Assembly (NCBI GenBank): GCA_013003075.1
Contig: JABDLJ010000039.1
Location: 1-64,000, forward strand
Reading direction: 5' to 3'
Source of the DNA: Paracoccaceae bacterium
GTDB taxonomy: Bacteria; Pseudomonadota; Alphaproteobacteria; Rhodobacterales; Rhodobacteraceae
DNA: 64,000 bases
Part shown: in pieces, positions 9,096-18,136 of the stretch
Layout of the letters: each line of letters begins with the position of its first letter
How positions within the stretch are numbered: the stretch's first letter is position 1
The notes under the pieces: model-generated
What the model saw: the letters and a program-made list of their open reading frames with translations, nothing else
What the model was told of the DNA's origin: nothing
Database searches by the model: none
Made by a program: the position numbers and the translations under genes

Positions 9096-9629
9096 CTACG
9101 AGAACCGGACCTTGCCGATGAACGGCAGGTTGCGGTTGTGCTGGGCGTAATCGATGCCGTAGCCGACGACGAATTCGTCGGGGATCTCAAAGCCGGTCCA
9201 GGTCGCCTTGATATCGACTTCGCGCCGCGAGGGCTTGTCGAGCAGCGCGATGGTTTCCAGCCGCCGCGGATTACGCGAACGCAACAGCCGTACCACATGG
9301 CTGAGCGTGAAGCCGGTGTCCACGATATCCTCGACCACCAGAACGTCGCGGCCGCCGATCTCGCCGCGCAGGTCCTTCAGGATCCGCACCTCGCGCGAGC
9401 TTTCGGTGCTGCCGCCGTAGGATGAGGCTTCCAGGAAATCCACCTCGACGTCGAAATCGAGCTCACGCACCAGATCGGCGATGAAAACGAACGAGCCGCG
9501 CAGCAGGCCGACGACCACCAGCTTTTCGGTACCGCCGAAAGCCGACCGGATGTCCTGCGCCAGTTCTTCGATGCGGGCATCGATCGTCTTGGCCGAAATC
9601 ATCTGGTCAATCACGTAATCGCGGCTCAT
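9096..9629 (-). CDS. hpt: Hypoxanthine phosphoribosyltransferase
   Basis: A 177-residue purine-salvage enzyme that converts hypoxanthine or guanine plus PRPP to IMP or GMP. The PRPP-binding signature [14 protein letters not shown] is intact, as are the early GLLRGSFVF loop and the C-terminal [12 protein letters not shown] stretch. The start is taken at the ATG giving [10 protein letters not shown], preceded by GGGAGAA; the frame runs ten residues further upstream but without a better site. A small membrane-protein gene follows directly. Confidence 0.95.
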   Translation of the reverse strand: MSRDYVIDQMISAKTIDARIEELAQDIRSAFGGTEKLVVVGLLRGSFVFIADLVRELDFDVEVDFLEASSYGGSTESSREVRILKDLRGEIGGRDVLVVEDIVDTGFTLSHVVRLLRSRNPRRLETIALLDKPSRREVDIKATWTGFEIPDEFVVGYGIDYAQHNRNLPFIGKVRFS

Positions 9630-9699
9630 TGGCGCTTCTCCCTTGATTTTCGCCCGCATCGGATGACATCTCGCATACCAATAACAAAGCGCGAAGAAT

Positions 9700-10143
9700 A
9701 TGCCGACCCATTCCGAGACCAGATTTCTGCCCTACACGCCCGACCAGATGTACGGGCTTGTCGCCGATGTCGCGAGTTACCCCGATTTTCTGCCCTGGTG
9801 CGCCGCGGCGCGGATCCGGTCGGTCACGCCCAAGGGCGATGCGCGCGTAATGGAGGCCGATCTTGTCATCTCGTTCAAGGTCTTCCGCGAGCGCTTTGGA
9901 AGCCGCGTTACGTTGCATGACAGCGAAAAGCGCATCGACACGCAATATCTTGACGGCCCGTTTCGCTATCTGAAATCGACCTGGAACTTTGCCGAGGCAG
10001 ACGGCGGATGCGACGTGGATTTCTTCGTGGATTTCGAGTTCAAGAACGTCGTGCTTCAATCGGTCATCGGTGTTGTGTTCAACGATGCGATGAAGCGCAT
10101 CGTGCGCGCCTTCGAGCGCCGGGCGGCCGAGCTTTACGGCTGA
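9700..10143 (+). CDS. RatA/COQ10-like SRPBCC lipid-binding protein
   Basis: A 147-residue START/SRPBCC-fold protein of the type II toxin RatA / coenzyme Q-binding COQ10 family. Diagnostic features are [23 protein letters not shown] at the N-terminus, the central [11 protein letters not shown], and a C-terminal helix after [17 protein letters not shown]. In mitochondria and alphaproteobacteria the family binds ubiquinone and supports respiration; the toxin name comes from E. coli. The ubiquinone role is the likelier one here. It stands alone, divergent from hpt. Confidence 0.9.
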   Translation: MPTHSETRFLPYTPDQMYGLVADVASYPDFLPWCAAARIRSVTPKGDARVMEADLVISFKVFRERFGSRVTLHDSEKRIDTQYLDGPFRYLKSTWNFAEADGGCDVDFFVDFEFKNVVLQSVIGVVFNDAMKRIVRAFERRAAELYG

Positions 10144-10285
10144 TCAATGCGGCATCGGCTGCGCTCTTGCCGGGAAATTTCCAATCCGAAGACCCAGTTC
10201 TTCCCCATTCAACAATCACCATGATCGCGGCGCACTGTCTTTGATCCGTTCAGAGCAGTGCGAATGTTGATTATGGAGATGCACA

Positions 10286-10807
10286 TTGAAACATCTGATT
10301 CTGGGCGCCGCTCTGGCCGGCGCATTGGCAAGTGCAGGCTGCACACCGGTACCGCAAAGCGCAGATGAGCTGCGCCAGGTCACCAGCCGGGGCGCGGTGA
10401 TGACGGCCAAGGACAGCTATACCGTGCCGCGCAGCTTCGGCGCCGTCTCTGGCAGCTTGCGCCGCGGCGCCGACCGATGCCTGACGGTAACAAGCTCGCA
10501 GGGCATTATGGCGCGAGGTCCAATGGGCATGGGCCATGTCCAGCAGATCCGCAAACACCACATGACAACCGTGCGCACGGTCGACGGGCGCACCGAACTG
10601 ATGATCAAGACACGGGTGCAGGGCGCCATACTTGTTGGCGGCGGCGCGGACAATTCGGGCATAATGTTCCTGGCCGATGCCACGCCCTCGGGCGGCAGCA
10701 CGCGGATGGACATCTATGGCGGCTCGTGGGGCACCGCAGAGTTGCGCGGCGCGGTCAAACGCTGGGCCGGTGGCGGTTCGATCCTGCCGTGCCCGCAGAT
10801 GCCATAG
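10286..10807 (+). CDS. Putative lipoprotein of unknown function
   Basis: A 173-residue protein with a lipoprotein signal peptide: a basic start, a hydrophobic core and the lipobox ASAGC with Cys at residue 19. The remainder has alternating small and hydrophobic residues suggesting a beta-rich fold and two further Cys residues that could pair. I do not recognise a named family. It stands alone, ending before a bidirectional terminator shared with amt. Export and lipidation are well supported; the function is unknown. Confidence 0.8.
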   Translation: MKHLILGAALAGALASAGCTPVPQSADELRQVTSRGAVMTAKDSYTVPRSFGAVSGSLRRGADRCLTVTSSQGIMARGPMGMGHVQQIRKHHMTTVRTVDGRTELMIKTRVQGAILVGGGADNSGIMFLADATPSGGSTRMDIYGGSWGTAELRGAVKRWAGGGSILPCPQMP

Positions 10808-10838
10808 CGCTTCGCACGATCTGAATGACAAAGCAAAA

Positions 10839-10869
10839 GCCGCGCTTCGGACCGAAGCGCGGCTTTTTT
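10839..10869. terminator. Bidirectional intrinsic terminator
   Basis: A 12-base perfect inverted repeat, GCCGCGCTTCGG (10839-10850) and CCGAAGCGCGGC (10852-10863), is followed by a run of T and preceded by a run of A. It sits between the convergent lipoprotein and amt genes and can serve both. Confidence 0.9.
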
Positions 10870-10888
10870 ACGTTTCGGGTCTTTCGGA

Positions 10889-12070
10889 TCAGGACGTCAT
10901 GTCGTAGGCGCGCTCGCCATGCTGCCCCAGATCGAGCCCCGTGGTCTCTGTCTCTGCATCGACGCGGAAGCCGACAACCGCTCGCGTCAGCAACACCAGC
11001 ACCGCGGTGATCACGACCGAGAAGACGCCGACAATCGCCAGCGAGCCGAGCTGCGCCGCCCAGCTTGCCTGGCCGAAGACCGCGATCATGATCGTGCCGA
11101 AGATGCCGCCGACACCGTGCACCGCAAAGACATCAAGCGTATCGTCGATCGAAAGCAAGTTGCGCACCATGTTCACCGCCTCCTGGCAGAGAATGCCTGC
11201 AATGCCGCCGATGATCAGCGCTTCGAGCGGTCCCACGAAGCCCGAGGCCGGCGTGATCGAGGCCAGACCCGCGATGGTGCCGGTAACCATGCCCACAAGG
11301 CTTGCCTTGCCGTACTTGATCCGCTCCCAGAGCGCCCAGCTGAGCGAGGCGGTGGCCGCCGAGATATGTGTGACCGTCAGCGCCATGGCCGCGCCGCCAT
11401 CGGCCGCCAGTTGCGAGCCGCCATTGAAGCCGAACCAGCCGACCCACAGCATCGCCGCGCCGATCATGACAAAGCCGGGGTTGTGCGGCGGTTTGGTGCG
11501 GTCGTTGCGCGCGCCCAGCATCACTGCGATCACCAGCGCCGCAAGGCCCGCCGTCTGGTGCACCACGATACCGCCGGCAAAGTCGCGGGCGCCGGTCTCG
11601 CCGAAGATACCGCCATCCGACAGCATGCCGCCGCCCCAGATCCAGTGCACCACCGGCGCATAGCAAAGCAGCATCCAGAGGGTCGAGAAAAGCAGGACAA
11701 ATCCGAACTTCACCCGCTCGACATAAGCGCCGACGATCAGCGCGGGGGTGATGATCGCGAAGGTCATCTGGAAGGCGAAAAAGAGAACCTCGGGCAGGGT
11801 GCCCGACAGCGTGTCGGCCGTGATACCGGCCAGGAACATCTTGTCCAGCCCGCCCCAGATGCCCGAGCCGCCGCTGCCGAAAGCAATCGAGTAGCCCACG
11901 GCCAGCCAGGCCACGCTCATTGCGCAGGCGATGGCATAGCAATGCATAAAGACGCTAAGCACATTGCGCGCCCGTACCAGCCCGCCATAGAACAAGGCCA
12001 GTCCCGGCAAGGTCATAAACAGCACAAGCGCTGTCGCCACGATTATCCAGGCTGTATCTGCACCAACCAT
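10889..12070 (-). CDS. amt: Ammonium transporter
   Basis: A 393-residue Amt/Mep/Rh family channel with about 11 hydrophobic segments. The two pore histidines are seen in FAGGIVVHQTAG and VFAVHGVGGIFG, and the family signature in LALFYGGLVRARNVLSVF. The start is the ATG with AGGAGGGG eight bases upstream; the track upstream of it reads through GC-rich non-coding DNA. The protein starts directly in the first membrane helix, with no separate cleaved signal peptide as in E. coli AmtB. The usual partner gene glnK is not adjacent. It probably imports ammonium under nitrogen limitation. Confidence 0.95.
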   Translation of the reverse strand: MVGADTAWIIVATALVLFMTLPGLALFYGGLVRARNVLSVFMHCYAIACAMSVAWLAVGYSIAFGSGGSGIWGGLDKMFLAGITADTLSGTLPEVLFFAFQMTFAIITPALIVGAYVERVKFGFVLLFSTLWMLLCYAPVVHWIWGGGMLSDGGIFGETGARDFAGGIVVHQTAGLAALVIAVMLGARNDRTKPPHNPGFVMIGAAMLWVGWFGFNGGSQLAADGGAAMALTVTHISAATASLSWALWERIKYGKASLVGMVTGTIAGLASITPASGFVGPLEALIIGGIAGILCQEAVNMVRNLLSIDDTLDVFAVHGVGGIFGTIMIAVFGQASWAAQLGSLAIVGVFSVVITAVLVLLTRAVVGFRVDAETETTGLDLGQHGERAYDMTS

Positions 12071-12235
12071 AGTCCCCTCCTGTCGCTTCGGTTGCGCCGC
12101 TTGAACCGTCCGCGGGGCGCAAAGAAAAGAGGCGGCGCGCCCAAAAGATACGCAAGGCAGGGGCAAGACCGGAAGCGCACAAGAATTACGCGCCCGCGAC
12201 GTCCATTCGCTCGATTTTTAGGCAGGTCGAAAAGT

Positions 12236-12718
12236 TCAGGCCGAGGGCGCTTCGATGGCCTGCAGCAGAAGGCCAAGCGCGCGGTCCCGCGCGGCGGCGC
12301 GGACAGTCGCGCGGCCCCGCGGGCCAAGGTCGATCGTCTCGGTCCGGGCGGGGTGTCCGGTGCGCGCCACCGCAAAGCAGACGCGGCCTTCGGGCTTATG
12401 CTCTGATCCGCCGGGCCCGGCGATCCCGGTGATCGAAACGCTGAGATCGGCCGCGCTATGGGCAAGGGCGCCGCCGGCCATCTCAAGCGCGACCTCTTCG
12501 GACACCGCGCCGACGCGCTCGATGGTGGCGGGATCGACGCCCAGCATCTCCGACTTGGCGGCGTTGGAGTAGGTGACAAAGCCGCGCTCGAACACGTCCG
12601 ACGCGCCGGCGATATCGGTCAGCGCCGCGGCGACCATGCCGCCGGTGCAGCTTTCGGCCGTGGCGATCCGAAGCCCCCTGGCGCGCGCTGCCTCCAGCAC
12701 CTTCGCCGGATCCGTCAT
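12236..12718 (-). CDS. pncC: Nicotinamide-nucleotide amidohydrolase (CinA C-terminal type)
   Basis: A 160-residue stand-alone CinA C-terminal domain. The conserved [20 protein letters not shown] and [20 protein letters not shown] motifs match PncC, which deamidates nicotinamide mononucleotide to nicotinate mononucleotide in the pyridine-nucleotide cycle. The start ATG overlaps the stop of pgpA (ATGA at 12715-12718), so it is the third gene of an ispDF-pgpA-pncC operon. Confidence 0.92.
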   Translation of the reverse strand: MTDPAKVLEAARARGLRIATAESCTGGMVAAALTDIAGASDVFERGFVTYSNAAKSEMLGVDPATIERVGAVSEEVALEMAGGALAHSAADLSVSITGIAGPGGSEHKPEGRVCFAVARTGHPARTETIDLGPRGRATVRAAARDRALGLLLQAIEAPSA

Positions 12719-13218
12719 TGCCCCATCAACCCGTGCGACAGGCCAGCCAGCGCAAGAACGCAGATGCCGGCAAAGATCCCCGCAAAGATGTCGTCCAGCA
12801 TCACGCCAAGCGGATCGTTGCGCCGGTCCGCCCAGCCCGCGGGTCCCGGCTTCCAGATATCGAACAGCCGGAAGAGAAAGAACGCCGACACCCAGCCCGG
12901 CCAGGGGAAGGTCCAGGGATCGACCCCGGCCATGCCAAGCCCGACCGACACCGGGATCAGCGCCACCCACTGCCCGGCCACTTCGTCGATCACGACCTCG
13001 GAAGGGTCGTGGTTGTCGCTTTGCCCGATATGCGCCGCGGTGGCCCACCAGCCGGCGAAGAACACCGCCAGTGTGGCCGCGATCAGAAGCGGATAGCCGC
13101 CCGCGACATGGATCAGGTAGGCGACCGGGATCGCCGCAGCCGAGCCCCAGGTCCCCGAGGCGGGCCGCATGTAGCCCACGTAAAAGAACGTGGCGATGGG
13201 CGTGGCCAGCGCGCTCAC
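12715..13218 (-). CDS. pgpA: Phosphatidylglycerophosphatase A
   Basis: A 167-residue integral membrane phosphatase of the PgpA family that dephosphorylates phosphatidylglycerophosphate to phosphatidylglycerol. Family motifs visible are [13 protein letters not shown] near the N-terminus, [17 protein letters not shown] and, further on, [17 protein letters not shown] followed by [10 protein letters not shown]. Four hydrophobic segments are present. It overlaps ispDF upstream and pncC downstream by four bases each. Confidence 0.93.
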   Translation of the reverse strand: MSALATPIATFFYVGYMRPASGTWGSAAAIPVAYLIHVAGGYPLLIAATLAVFFAGWWATAAHIGQSDNHDPSEVVIDEVAGQWVALIPVSVGLGMAGVDPWTFPWPGWVSAFFLFRLFDIWKPGPAGWADRRNDPLGVMLDDIFAGIFAGICVLALAGLSHGLMGQ

Positions 13219-14348
13219 ATCGGCACCAAGGTGACAGTCGCCATGGCGGCAATTCCTTCTTCCCGCCCGGTGAAGCCCAGACGCTCTGACGTGGTGGCCT
13301 TGACGCTGATGCGACCCTCTTCGATCCCCAGCACCTCGGCAAGAACAGATTGCATTTCAATGGCATGCGGGCCGATCTTCGGACGCTCGCAGATCAGCGT
13401 GCAGTCGATATTGCCGATCCGGTAGCCGCGGTCCTTGGCCAGCGCGCCGGCATGGCGCAGGAAGATCGCGCTGTCGGCGCCCTTCCATTGCGGATCGCTT
13501 GGCGGGAAATGCCGCCCGATATCGCCCGCCGCCAGCGCGCCATAGATGGCGTCGGTGATGGTGTGCATGCCCACATCGGCGTCCGAGTGGCCTTGCAGCC
13601 CGCGCTCGTGCGGCACGCGCACGCCGCACAGCGTCACATGATCGCCCTGCCCGAACCGGTGCACATCGAAGCCAGAGCCTGTCCGGATATCCATGTCCCG
13701 CCTCAGATAGCCCTCGGCCCGCGCGAAATCCTCGGGCCCGGTGATTTTCAGGTTGCGTTCGTCGCCCGCCACGATCGCCACGTCAAGCCCGGCAGCGCGG
13801 GCGACCTCTACATCGTCGGCGGGTTCTCCCACGAAGGCTCTGTGGGCTGCAAGAATAGCCTTCAGATCAAAGCCTTGCGGGGTCTGGGCGCGAAAAAGCC
13901 CGCTGCGATCCTCGGTGCCGCTGACCTGTCCGTCCTGGCCGCGCCAAAGCGCATCGGTGACCGCCATCGCAGGCGCAGCGCCCGGGTAGTCCTCAAGCGC
14001 CGCCAGCACCCGGTCGATCAGATCGGCCGAAACAAGCGGCCGTGCGACATCGTGGATCAGAACGTTCTCGACATCGCCGTCGAGCACCTCAAGCCCCGCC
14101 AGGACCGAGGCCGCGCGGGTGGCGCCGCCGGTGACGATATCGGCCGCAGGCTGGGTCGGCCAAAGGCCGGTCGGGATGTCGTCGGGGTGCAGCACGAGCA
14201 CAAGCCGGCCGATGGCAGGATGCCCCGCGAACGCGCGCAAGGTGTGTTCGGCCACGCTGCGCCCGGCCAGAGGTTGCCACTGCTTGGGCACATCGCCGCC
14301 GGCGCGCACGCCGCGCCCGGCCGCCACGATCACCGCGCCGGCACTCAT
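13215..14348 (-). CDS. ispDF: Bifunctional IspD/IspF isoprenoid enzyme
   Basis: A 377-residue fusion of two MEP-pathway enzymes. Residues 1 to about 220 are IspD (MEP cytidylyltransferase): the CTP-binding loop [20 protein letters not shown] and the [12 protein letters not shown] motif are present. From about residue 222 ([15 protein letters not shown]) it is IspF (MECDP synthase), with metal-binding DVH and the HSDADVGMH motif. Fusion of the two is common in alphaproteobacteria. The start is the ATG for [11 protein letters not shown]; the 41 residues readable upstream are not IspD-like. It is the first gene of the operon with pgpA and pncC. Confidence 0.96.
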   Translation of the reverse strand: MSAGAVIVAAGRGVRAGGDVPKQWQPLAGRSVAEHTLRAFAGHPAIGRLVLVLHPDDIPTGLWPTQPAADIVTGGATRAASVLAGLEVLDGDVENVLIHDVARPLVSADLIDRVLAALEDYPGAAPAMAVTDALWRGQDGQVSGTEDRSGLFRAQTPQGFDLKAILAAHRAFVGEPADDVEVARAAGLDVAIVAGDERNLKITGPEDFARAEGYLRRDMDIRTGSGFDVHRFGQGDHVTLCGVRVPHERGLQGHSDADVGMHTITDAIYGALAAGDIGRHFPPSDPQWKGADSAIFLRHAGALAKDRGYRIGNIDCTLICERPKIGPHAIEMQSVLAEVLGIEEGRISVKATTSERLGFTGREEGIAAMATVTLVPM

Positions 14349-14591
14349 GGCGCGGACGGCCAAGGATTTACGCAAAGGATATCCATGCCCGCTGTCTAGG
14401 GCGGCGCGCCGGCGCTGACAATGGGGGGCCGATCCCGCCGGGAACGCCGCGACGAAAAGAAAGGCAGACAATGCCGGGCAGGAGTGATTAATTATTAGGC
14501 ACTTGCTGTTTTAGAAAGCAAAAATCCCCTTTGAAAATTGCGTTTCCAGCACGCTCGCGCTACATCGGCTATTATGCACAAGGATTAAGCA
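14349..14591. promoter_or_regulatory. Divergent intergenic region ispDF/dusB
   Basis: 243 bases between divergent genes. The half nearer dusB is AT-rich for this genome (around 14485-14545) and should hold the promoter of the dusB-ntrBC operon. It contains a short inverted repeat TTGCT...AGCAA around 14506-14524. No clear NtrC or sigma-54 site was recognised. Confidence 0.35.
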
Positions 14592-15572
14592 GTGTTTTTT
14601 GACGGCGCGCATCATCTGGAACGACTGCCGGTGCTTCTGGCCCCGATGGCGGGGATCACCGATGTGCCGTTCCGCGATCTTGTCTTCAGCTTCGGCGCGG
14701 GGCTTGTCGTCTCCGAGATGGTGGCCAGCCAGGAAATGGTGCAGGCCAAACCGGGTGTGCGCGAGCGGGCCGAGCTTGGATTTGGGCGGGCCGGGACCGC
14801 GGTTCAGCTTGCCGGGCGCGATCCTTACTGGATGGCCGAGGCGGCGCGGATGGCCGAGGCAAACGGCGCCCGGATCATCGACATCAACATGGGATGCCCC
14901 GCCAAGAAGGTCGTGGGCGGGCTGTCGGGCTCGGCGCTGTTGCGCGATCTGGACCATGCCATGACGCTGATCGAGGCGGTGGTGGGCGCGGTCAGCGTGC
15001 CCGTCACCCTGAAGACACGCCTGGGATGGGACGATGAGAGCCTGAACGCGCCGGTGCTGGCCCGCCGGGCCGAGGCGGCCGGTATCGGGATGCTTACGAT
15101 CCACGGCCGCACCCGGTGCCAGTTCTACAAGGGGCGGGCGGATTGGGCCGCGATCGGCGCAATCAAGAACGCCGTGTCGATCCCGGTCATCGCCAATGGC
15201 GATATCGTGGATGCGGCCAGCGCCCGCGCCGCCCTTGATGCATCCGGCGCCGATGGCGTGATGGTCGGCCGCGGCGCGCAGGGCAGGCCCTGGCAATTGG
15301 CGCTGATCGGCGCTGCGCTTTTCGGCGCGCCGGCGCCGCGGATCCCGCGCGGCGCTGCCTTTGCCGAGATGGCGGCCGCGCATTTCGAGGCCGCGCTGTC
15401 GTTTTACGGATCAGAACTGGGCCAGCGCGTGATCCGCAAGCATCTGGGCTGGTACATGGACGAGGCGCAAACGCCGCCCGCCTTGCGCCGCGCGGTATTG
15501 ACAGCAAGCGGTCCGGACAAGGTGCTGACGCTGCTCGGCCCCGCGCTGGCGGGCGAAAGGCAGGCGGCATGA
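14592..15572 (+). CDS. dusB: tRNA-dihydrouridine synthase (NifR3)
   Basis: A 326-residue FMN-dependent enzyme reducing uridines in the D-loop of tRNA. The start is GTG, with AGGAT about ten bases upstream. The flavin-fold start [15 protein letters not shown], the catalytic cysteine in [12 protein letters not shown] and the [17 protein letters not shown] segment are all diagnostic. It is the first gene of the classical nifR3-ntrB-ntrC operon of Rhodobacter-type bacteria and overlaps ntrB by four bases (ATGA). Confidence 0.96.
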   Translation: MFFDGAHHLERLPVLLAPMAGITDVPFRDLVFSFGAGLVVSEMVASQEMVQAKPGVRERAELGFGRAGTAVQLAGRDPYWMAEAARMAEANGARIIDINMGCPAKKVVGGLSGSALLRDLDHAMTLIEAVVGAVSVPVTLKTRLGWDDESLNAPVLARRAEAAGIGMLTIHGRTRCQFYKGRADWAAIGAIKNAVSIPVIANGDIVDAASARAALDASGADGVMVGRGAQGRPWQLALIGAALFGAPAPRIPRGAAFAEMAAAHFEAALSFYGSELGQRVIRKHLGWYMDEAQTPPALRRAVLTASGPDKVLTLLGPALAGERQAA

Positions 15573-16657
15573 AGTCAGCCAGCTTTGGAGAGGCGCTTTT
15601 CGCGTCGATGCCGATCCCGGCCTTTCTGGTCGATCCCGGCGGGGTGATGGCCGAGGTCAATCCCTCGGCCGAGCAGTTCCTGAACGCCTCCGCCCGCTCT
15701 TTGAAGGGCGCTCCGGTCTTCGACCGGCTGGCGATCGATGCACCGCTCGACGAGGCCTTCTCCCGCGTGCGCCAGAACCAGGCGTCGCTGTCGATCACCA
15801 ATGTGGACGTGGGCACTGGCCAGAAAGCGCCGGTGCAGTGCAATCTGCAGGTCGCTCCGATGATCGGGATGCCGGGTTTCGTGCTTTTGCTGCTGGAGCC
15901 GCGCCAGCTTGCCGACAGGCTGGGCCGCGCCCATTCGGTCAAGACAGCGGCGAAATCGGCAATCGGCATGGCCGAGATGCTGGCGCACGAGGTCAAGAAC
16001 CCGCTGGCCGGGATTACCGGCGCGGCGCAGCTTTTGTCGATGAACCTCAGCGGCGAGGATCTGGACCTGACCGATCTCATCGTCGAAGAGGCACGCCGTA
16101 TCCTGGGGCTGCTCGACCAAGTCGAGCAGTTCGGCAATCTCAGCGCGCCCCGGGCGCGGTCGGTGAACATCCACGATCTGCTCGACAAGGCCCGCAAGTC
16201 GGCCAGTGTCGGCTTTGCCGCGCATATGAAGATCTACGAGGACTACGACCCGTCGCTGCCGCCGACCTGGGTTGACCCCGACCAGATCCTGCAGGTCCTT
16301 CAAAACCTTCTGAAAAACGCCTCCGAGGCGGCGCCCAACTCTGGCGGGACAATCCGTTTGCATACGTTCTATGACATGTCGCTGCGCCTGCGCCGCAAGG
16401 ATGGGACCGCGGCGCTACCGCTGCAGGTCGAAATCATCGATGACGGGCCGGGTCTTCCCGAAGAGATCGCCGGCGAGGTGTTCGAGCCCTTCGTATCGGG
16501 CCGCGAGAACGGCACCGGGCTGGGCCTCGCGCTGGTGTCGAAGATCATCTCTGACCATGACGGCTGGATTTCGGTCGACAGCGCGCCGGGGCGGACGGTG
16601 TTCCGCATTTCGCTGCCGGTTGCGCCGAAAGACGCCGCCGAACACGAAACCGAGTAG
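15569..16657 (+). CDS. ntrB: Nitrogen regulation sensor histidine kinase NtrB
   Basis: A 362-residue cytoplasmic kinase without membrane segments. A PAS-like domain covers about residues 8-110, the dimerisation H-box is [15 protein letters not shown] with its phosphoacceptor His near residue 138, and the ATPase domain shows the N-box [17 protein letters not shown] and GTGLGLALV motifs. In this family GlnB/PII controls whether NtrB phosphorylates or dephosphorylates NtrC according to nitrogen status. It is coupled to dusB upstream; ntrC begins 14 bases downstream. Confidence 0.95.
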   Translation: MKSASFGEALFASMPIPAFLVDPGGVMAEVNPSAEQFLNASARSLKGAPVFDRLAIDAPLDEAFSRVRQNQASLSITNVDVGTGQKAPVQCNLQVAPMIGMPGFVLLLLEPRQLADRLGRAHSVKTAAKSAIGMAEMLAHEVKNPLAGITGAAQLLSMNLSGEDLDLTDLIVEEARRILGLLDQVEQFGNLSAPRARSVNIHDLLDKARKSASVGFAAHMKIYEDYDPSLPPTWVDPDQILQVLQNLLKNASEAAPNSGGTIRLHTFYDMSLRLRRKDGTAALPLQVEIIDDGPGLPEEIAGEVFEPFVSGRENGTGLGLALVSKIISDHDGWISVDSAPGRTVFRISLPVAPKDAAEHETE

Positions 16658-16671
16658 AAAGGAAATCGCGT

Positions 16672-18036
16672 ATGGATGGCACAGTTCTGGTTGCCGATGA
16701 CGATCGCACGATCCGCACGGTTTTGACGCAGGCGCTGACCCGTGCCGGCTGCAAGGTGCACGCGACCTCGTCGATCGTCACGCTGATGCGCTGGATCGAC
16801 GAGGGCAAGGGTGATCTGGTGATCTCGGACGTCGTCATGCCGGATGGCAACGGGCTGGAGCAGCTTCCCCTGATCTCTCAGCAGCGCCCCGGCTTGCCGG
16901 TGATCGTGATCTCGGCCCAGAACACGATCATGACCGCGATCCAGGCTGCCGAGGCGGACGCCTTCGACTACCTGCCCAAACCCTTCGATCTGCCAGACCT
17001 GATGAAACGCGCCTCGCGCGCGCTTGAGGTCAAGCGCCGCGCCAACACCCCGCGCACCGAGCCGCCAGAGGGCGAGGGCGATCTGCCGCTGATTGGGCGC
17101 ACGCCTGCGATGCAGGCCCTCTACAGGCTTGTGGCGCGCGTGATGAACAGCGATCTGCCGGTGCTGATTTCGGGCGAAAGCGGTACCGGAAAGTCGCTGA
17201 TCGCGCGGGCGATCCACGATCTGTCGGACCGCCGATCACTGCCCTTCGTCGTGGCGACCGCCGCCAATCTGTCGACGATGGAAGGACCGGCCACGATCCT
17301 CAGCCGGGCGCGGGGCGGCTCGATCCTCTTCGACGAGATCGGTGATCTCGATGACGAGGCGCAGGCCCGAATCGTGCGGATGCTGGACAGCCTGACCGAG
17401 AACGCGCCGCGCGTGATGGCAACCAGCCAGTCCGTGCTGACCGCCCGGATGGAAGCCGGTGCGTTCCGGCAAGATCTCTATTACCGCCTGAGCGGGGTGA
17501 CGATCACGGTGCCGTCCCTGCGCGAGCGGGTCGATGACATTCCGCTTCTGGCCGACCATTTCATGGCCCGGGCCGAGCGGGACGGCCTTGGCGCCCGCGG
17601 CATCGACCCCCAAGCGCAGGAACTGATCCGGGCCTATAGCTGGCCGGGCAATGTGCGGCAGCTAGAGAACATCATACGCCGGCTTGCCACGACCGGCGGC
17701 GAAGAGGATGTCACGCGCTCCGAGATCGAGCTTGTGCTGGCCAACCAGCCGGCGGTCGAGCCGCTGACCAGCGGCGGCGAAGGCGACAAGCTGTCGGCCT
17801 CTGTCGCAAAGCATCTGCGGCGCTATTTCGATCTGCACGGCGGATCTTTGCCGCCGCCGGGGCTCTACCAGCGGATCCTGCGCGAAGTCGAGCAGCCGCT
17901 GATCGAGATCGCGCTTGATGCAACTGCCGGAAATCAGGCGAAATGTGCCGATCTTCTGGGCATCAACCGAAATACCCTTCGCAAGAAAATCACCGATCTC
18001 GATATTCGCGTGACACGGCGCCGCAAATTGATGTAA
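16672..18036 (+). CDS. ntrC: Nitrogen response regulator NtrC, GAFTGA-less form
   Basis: A 454-residue response regulator. The receiver domain has Asp53 (ISDVVMPD) as phosphorylation site and the KPF lysine near residue 103. The AAA+ domain has Walker [10 protein letters not shown] (Lys174), Walker B ILFDEIGD (about 219-225) and the arginine region FRQDLYYRL. The Fis-type helix-turn-helix is at the C-terminus ([20 protein letters not shown]). The segment between Walker A and B is shortened ([19 protein letters not shown]) and lacks the GAFTGA loop that contacts sigma-54. Rhodobacter capsulatus NtrC has the same lack and activates sigma-70 RNA polymerase instead, so this protein probably does too. 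Confidence 0.94.
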   Translation: MDGTVLVADDDRTIRTVLTQALTRAGCKVHATSSIVTLMRWIDEGKGDLVISDVVMPDGNGLEQLPLISQQRPGLPVIVISAQNTIMTAIQAAEADAFDYLPKPFDLPDLMKRASRALEVKRRANTPRTEPPEGEGDLPLIGRTPAMQALYRLVARVMNSDLPVLISGESGTGKSLIARAIHDLSDRRSLPFVVATAANLSTMEGPATILSRARGGSILFDEIGDLDDEAQARIVRMLDSLTENAPRVMATSQSVLTARMEAGAFRQDLYYRLSGVTITVPSLRERVDDIPLLADHFMARAERDGLGARGIDPQAQELIRAYSWPGNVRQLENIIRRLATTGGEEDVTRSEIELVLANQPAVEPLTSGGEGDKLSASVAKHLRRYFDLHGGSLPPPGLYQRILREVEQPLIEIALDATAGNQAKCADLLGINRNTLRKKITDLDIRVTRRRKLM

Positions 18037-18136
18037 AACCGCAACATAAGAGTTGCCGATCCGCCGCAAGGCGTAAACGGCAACCATATTTGGCGGAAGC
18101 CGCACTTGTGCGGCACATCAGGTTGGGGGTCCCAAG

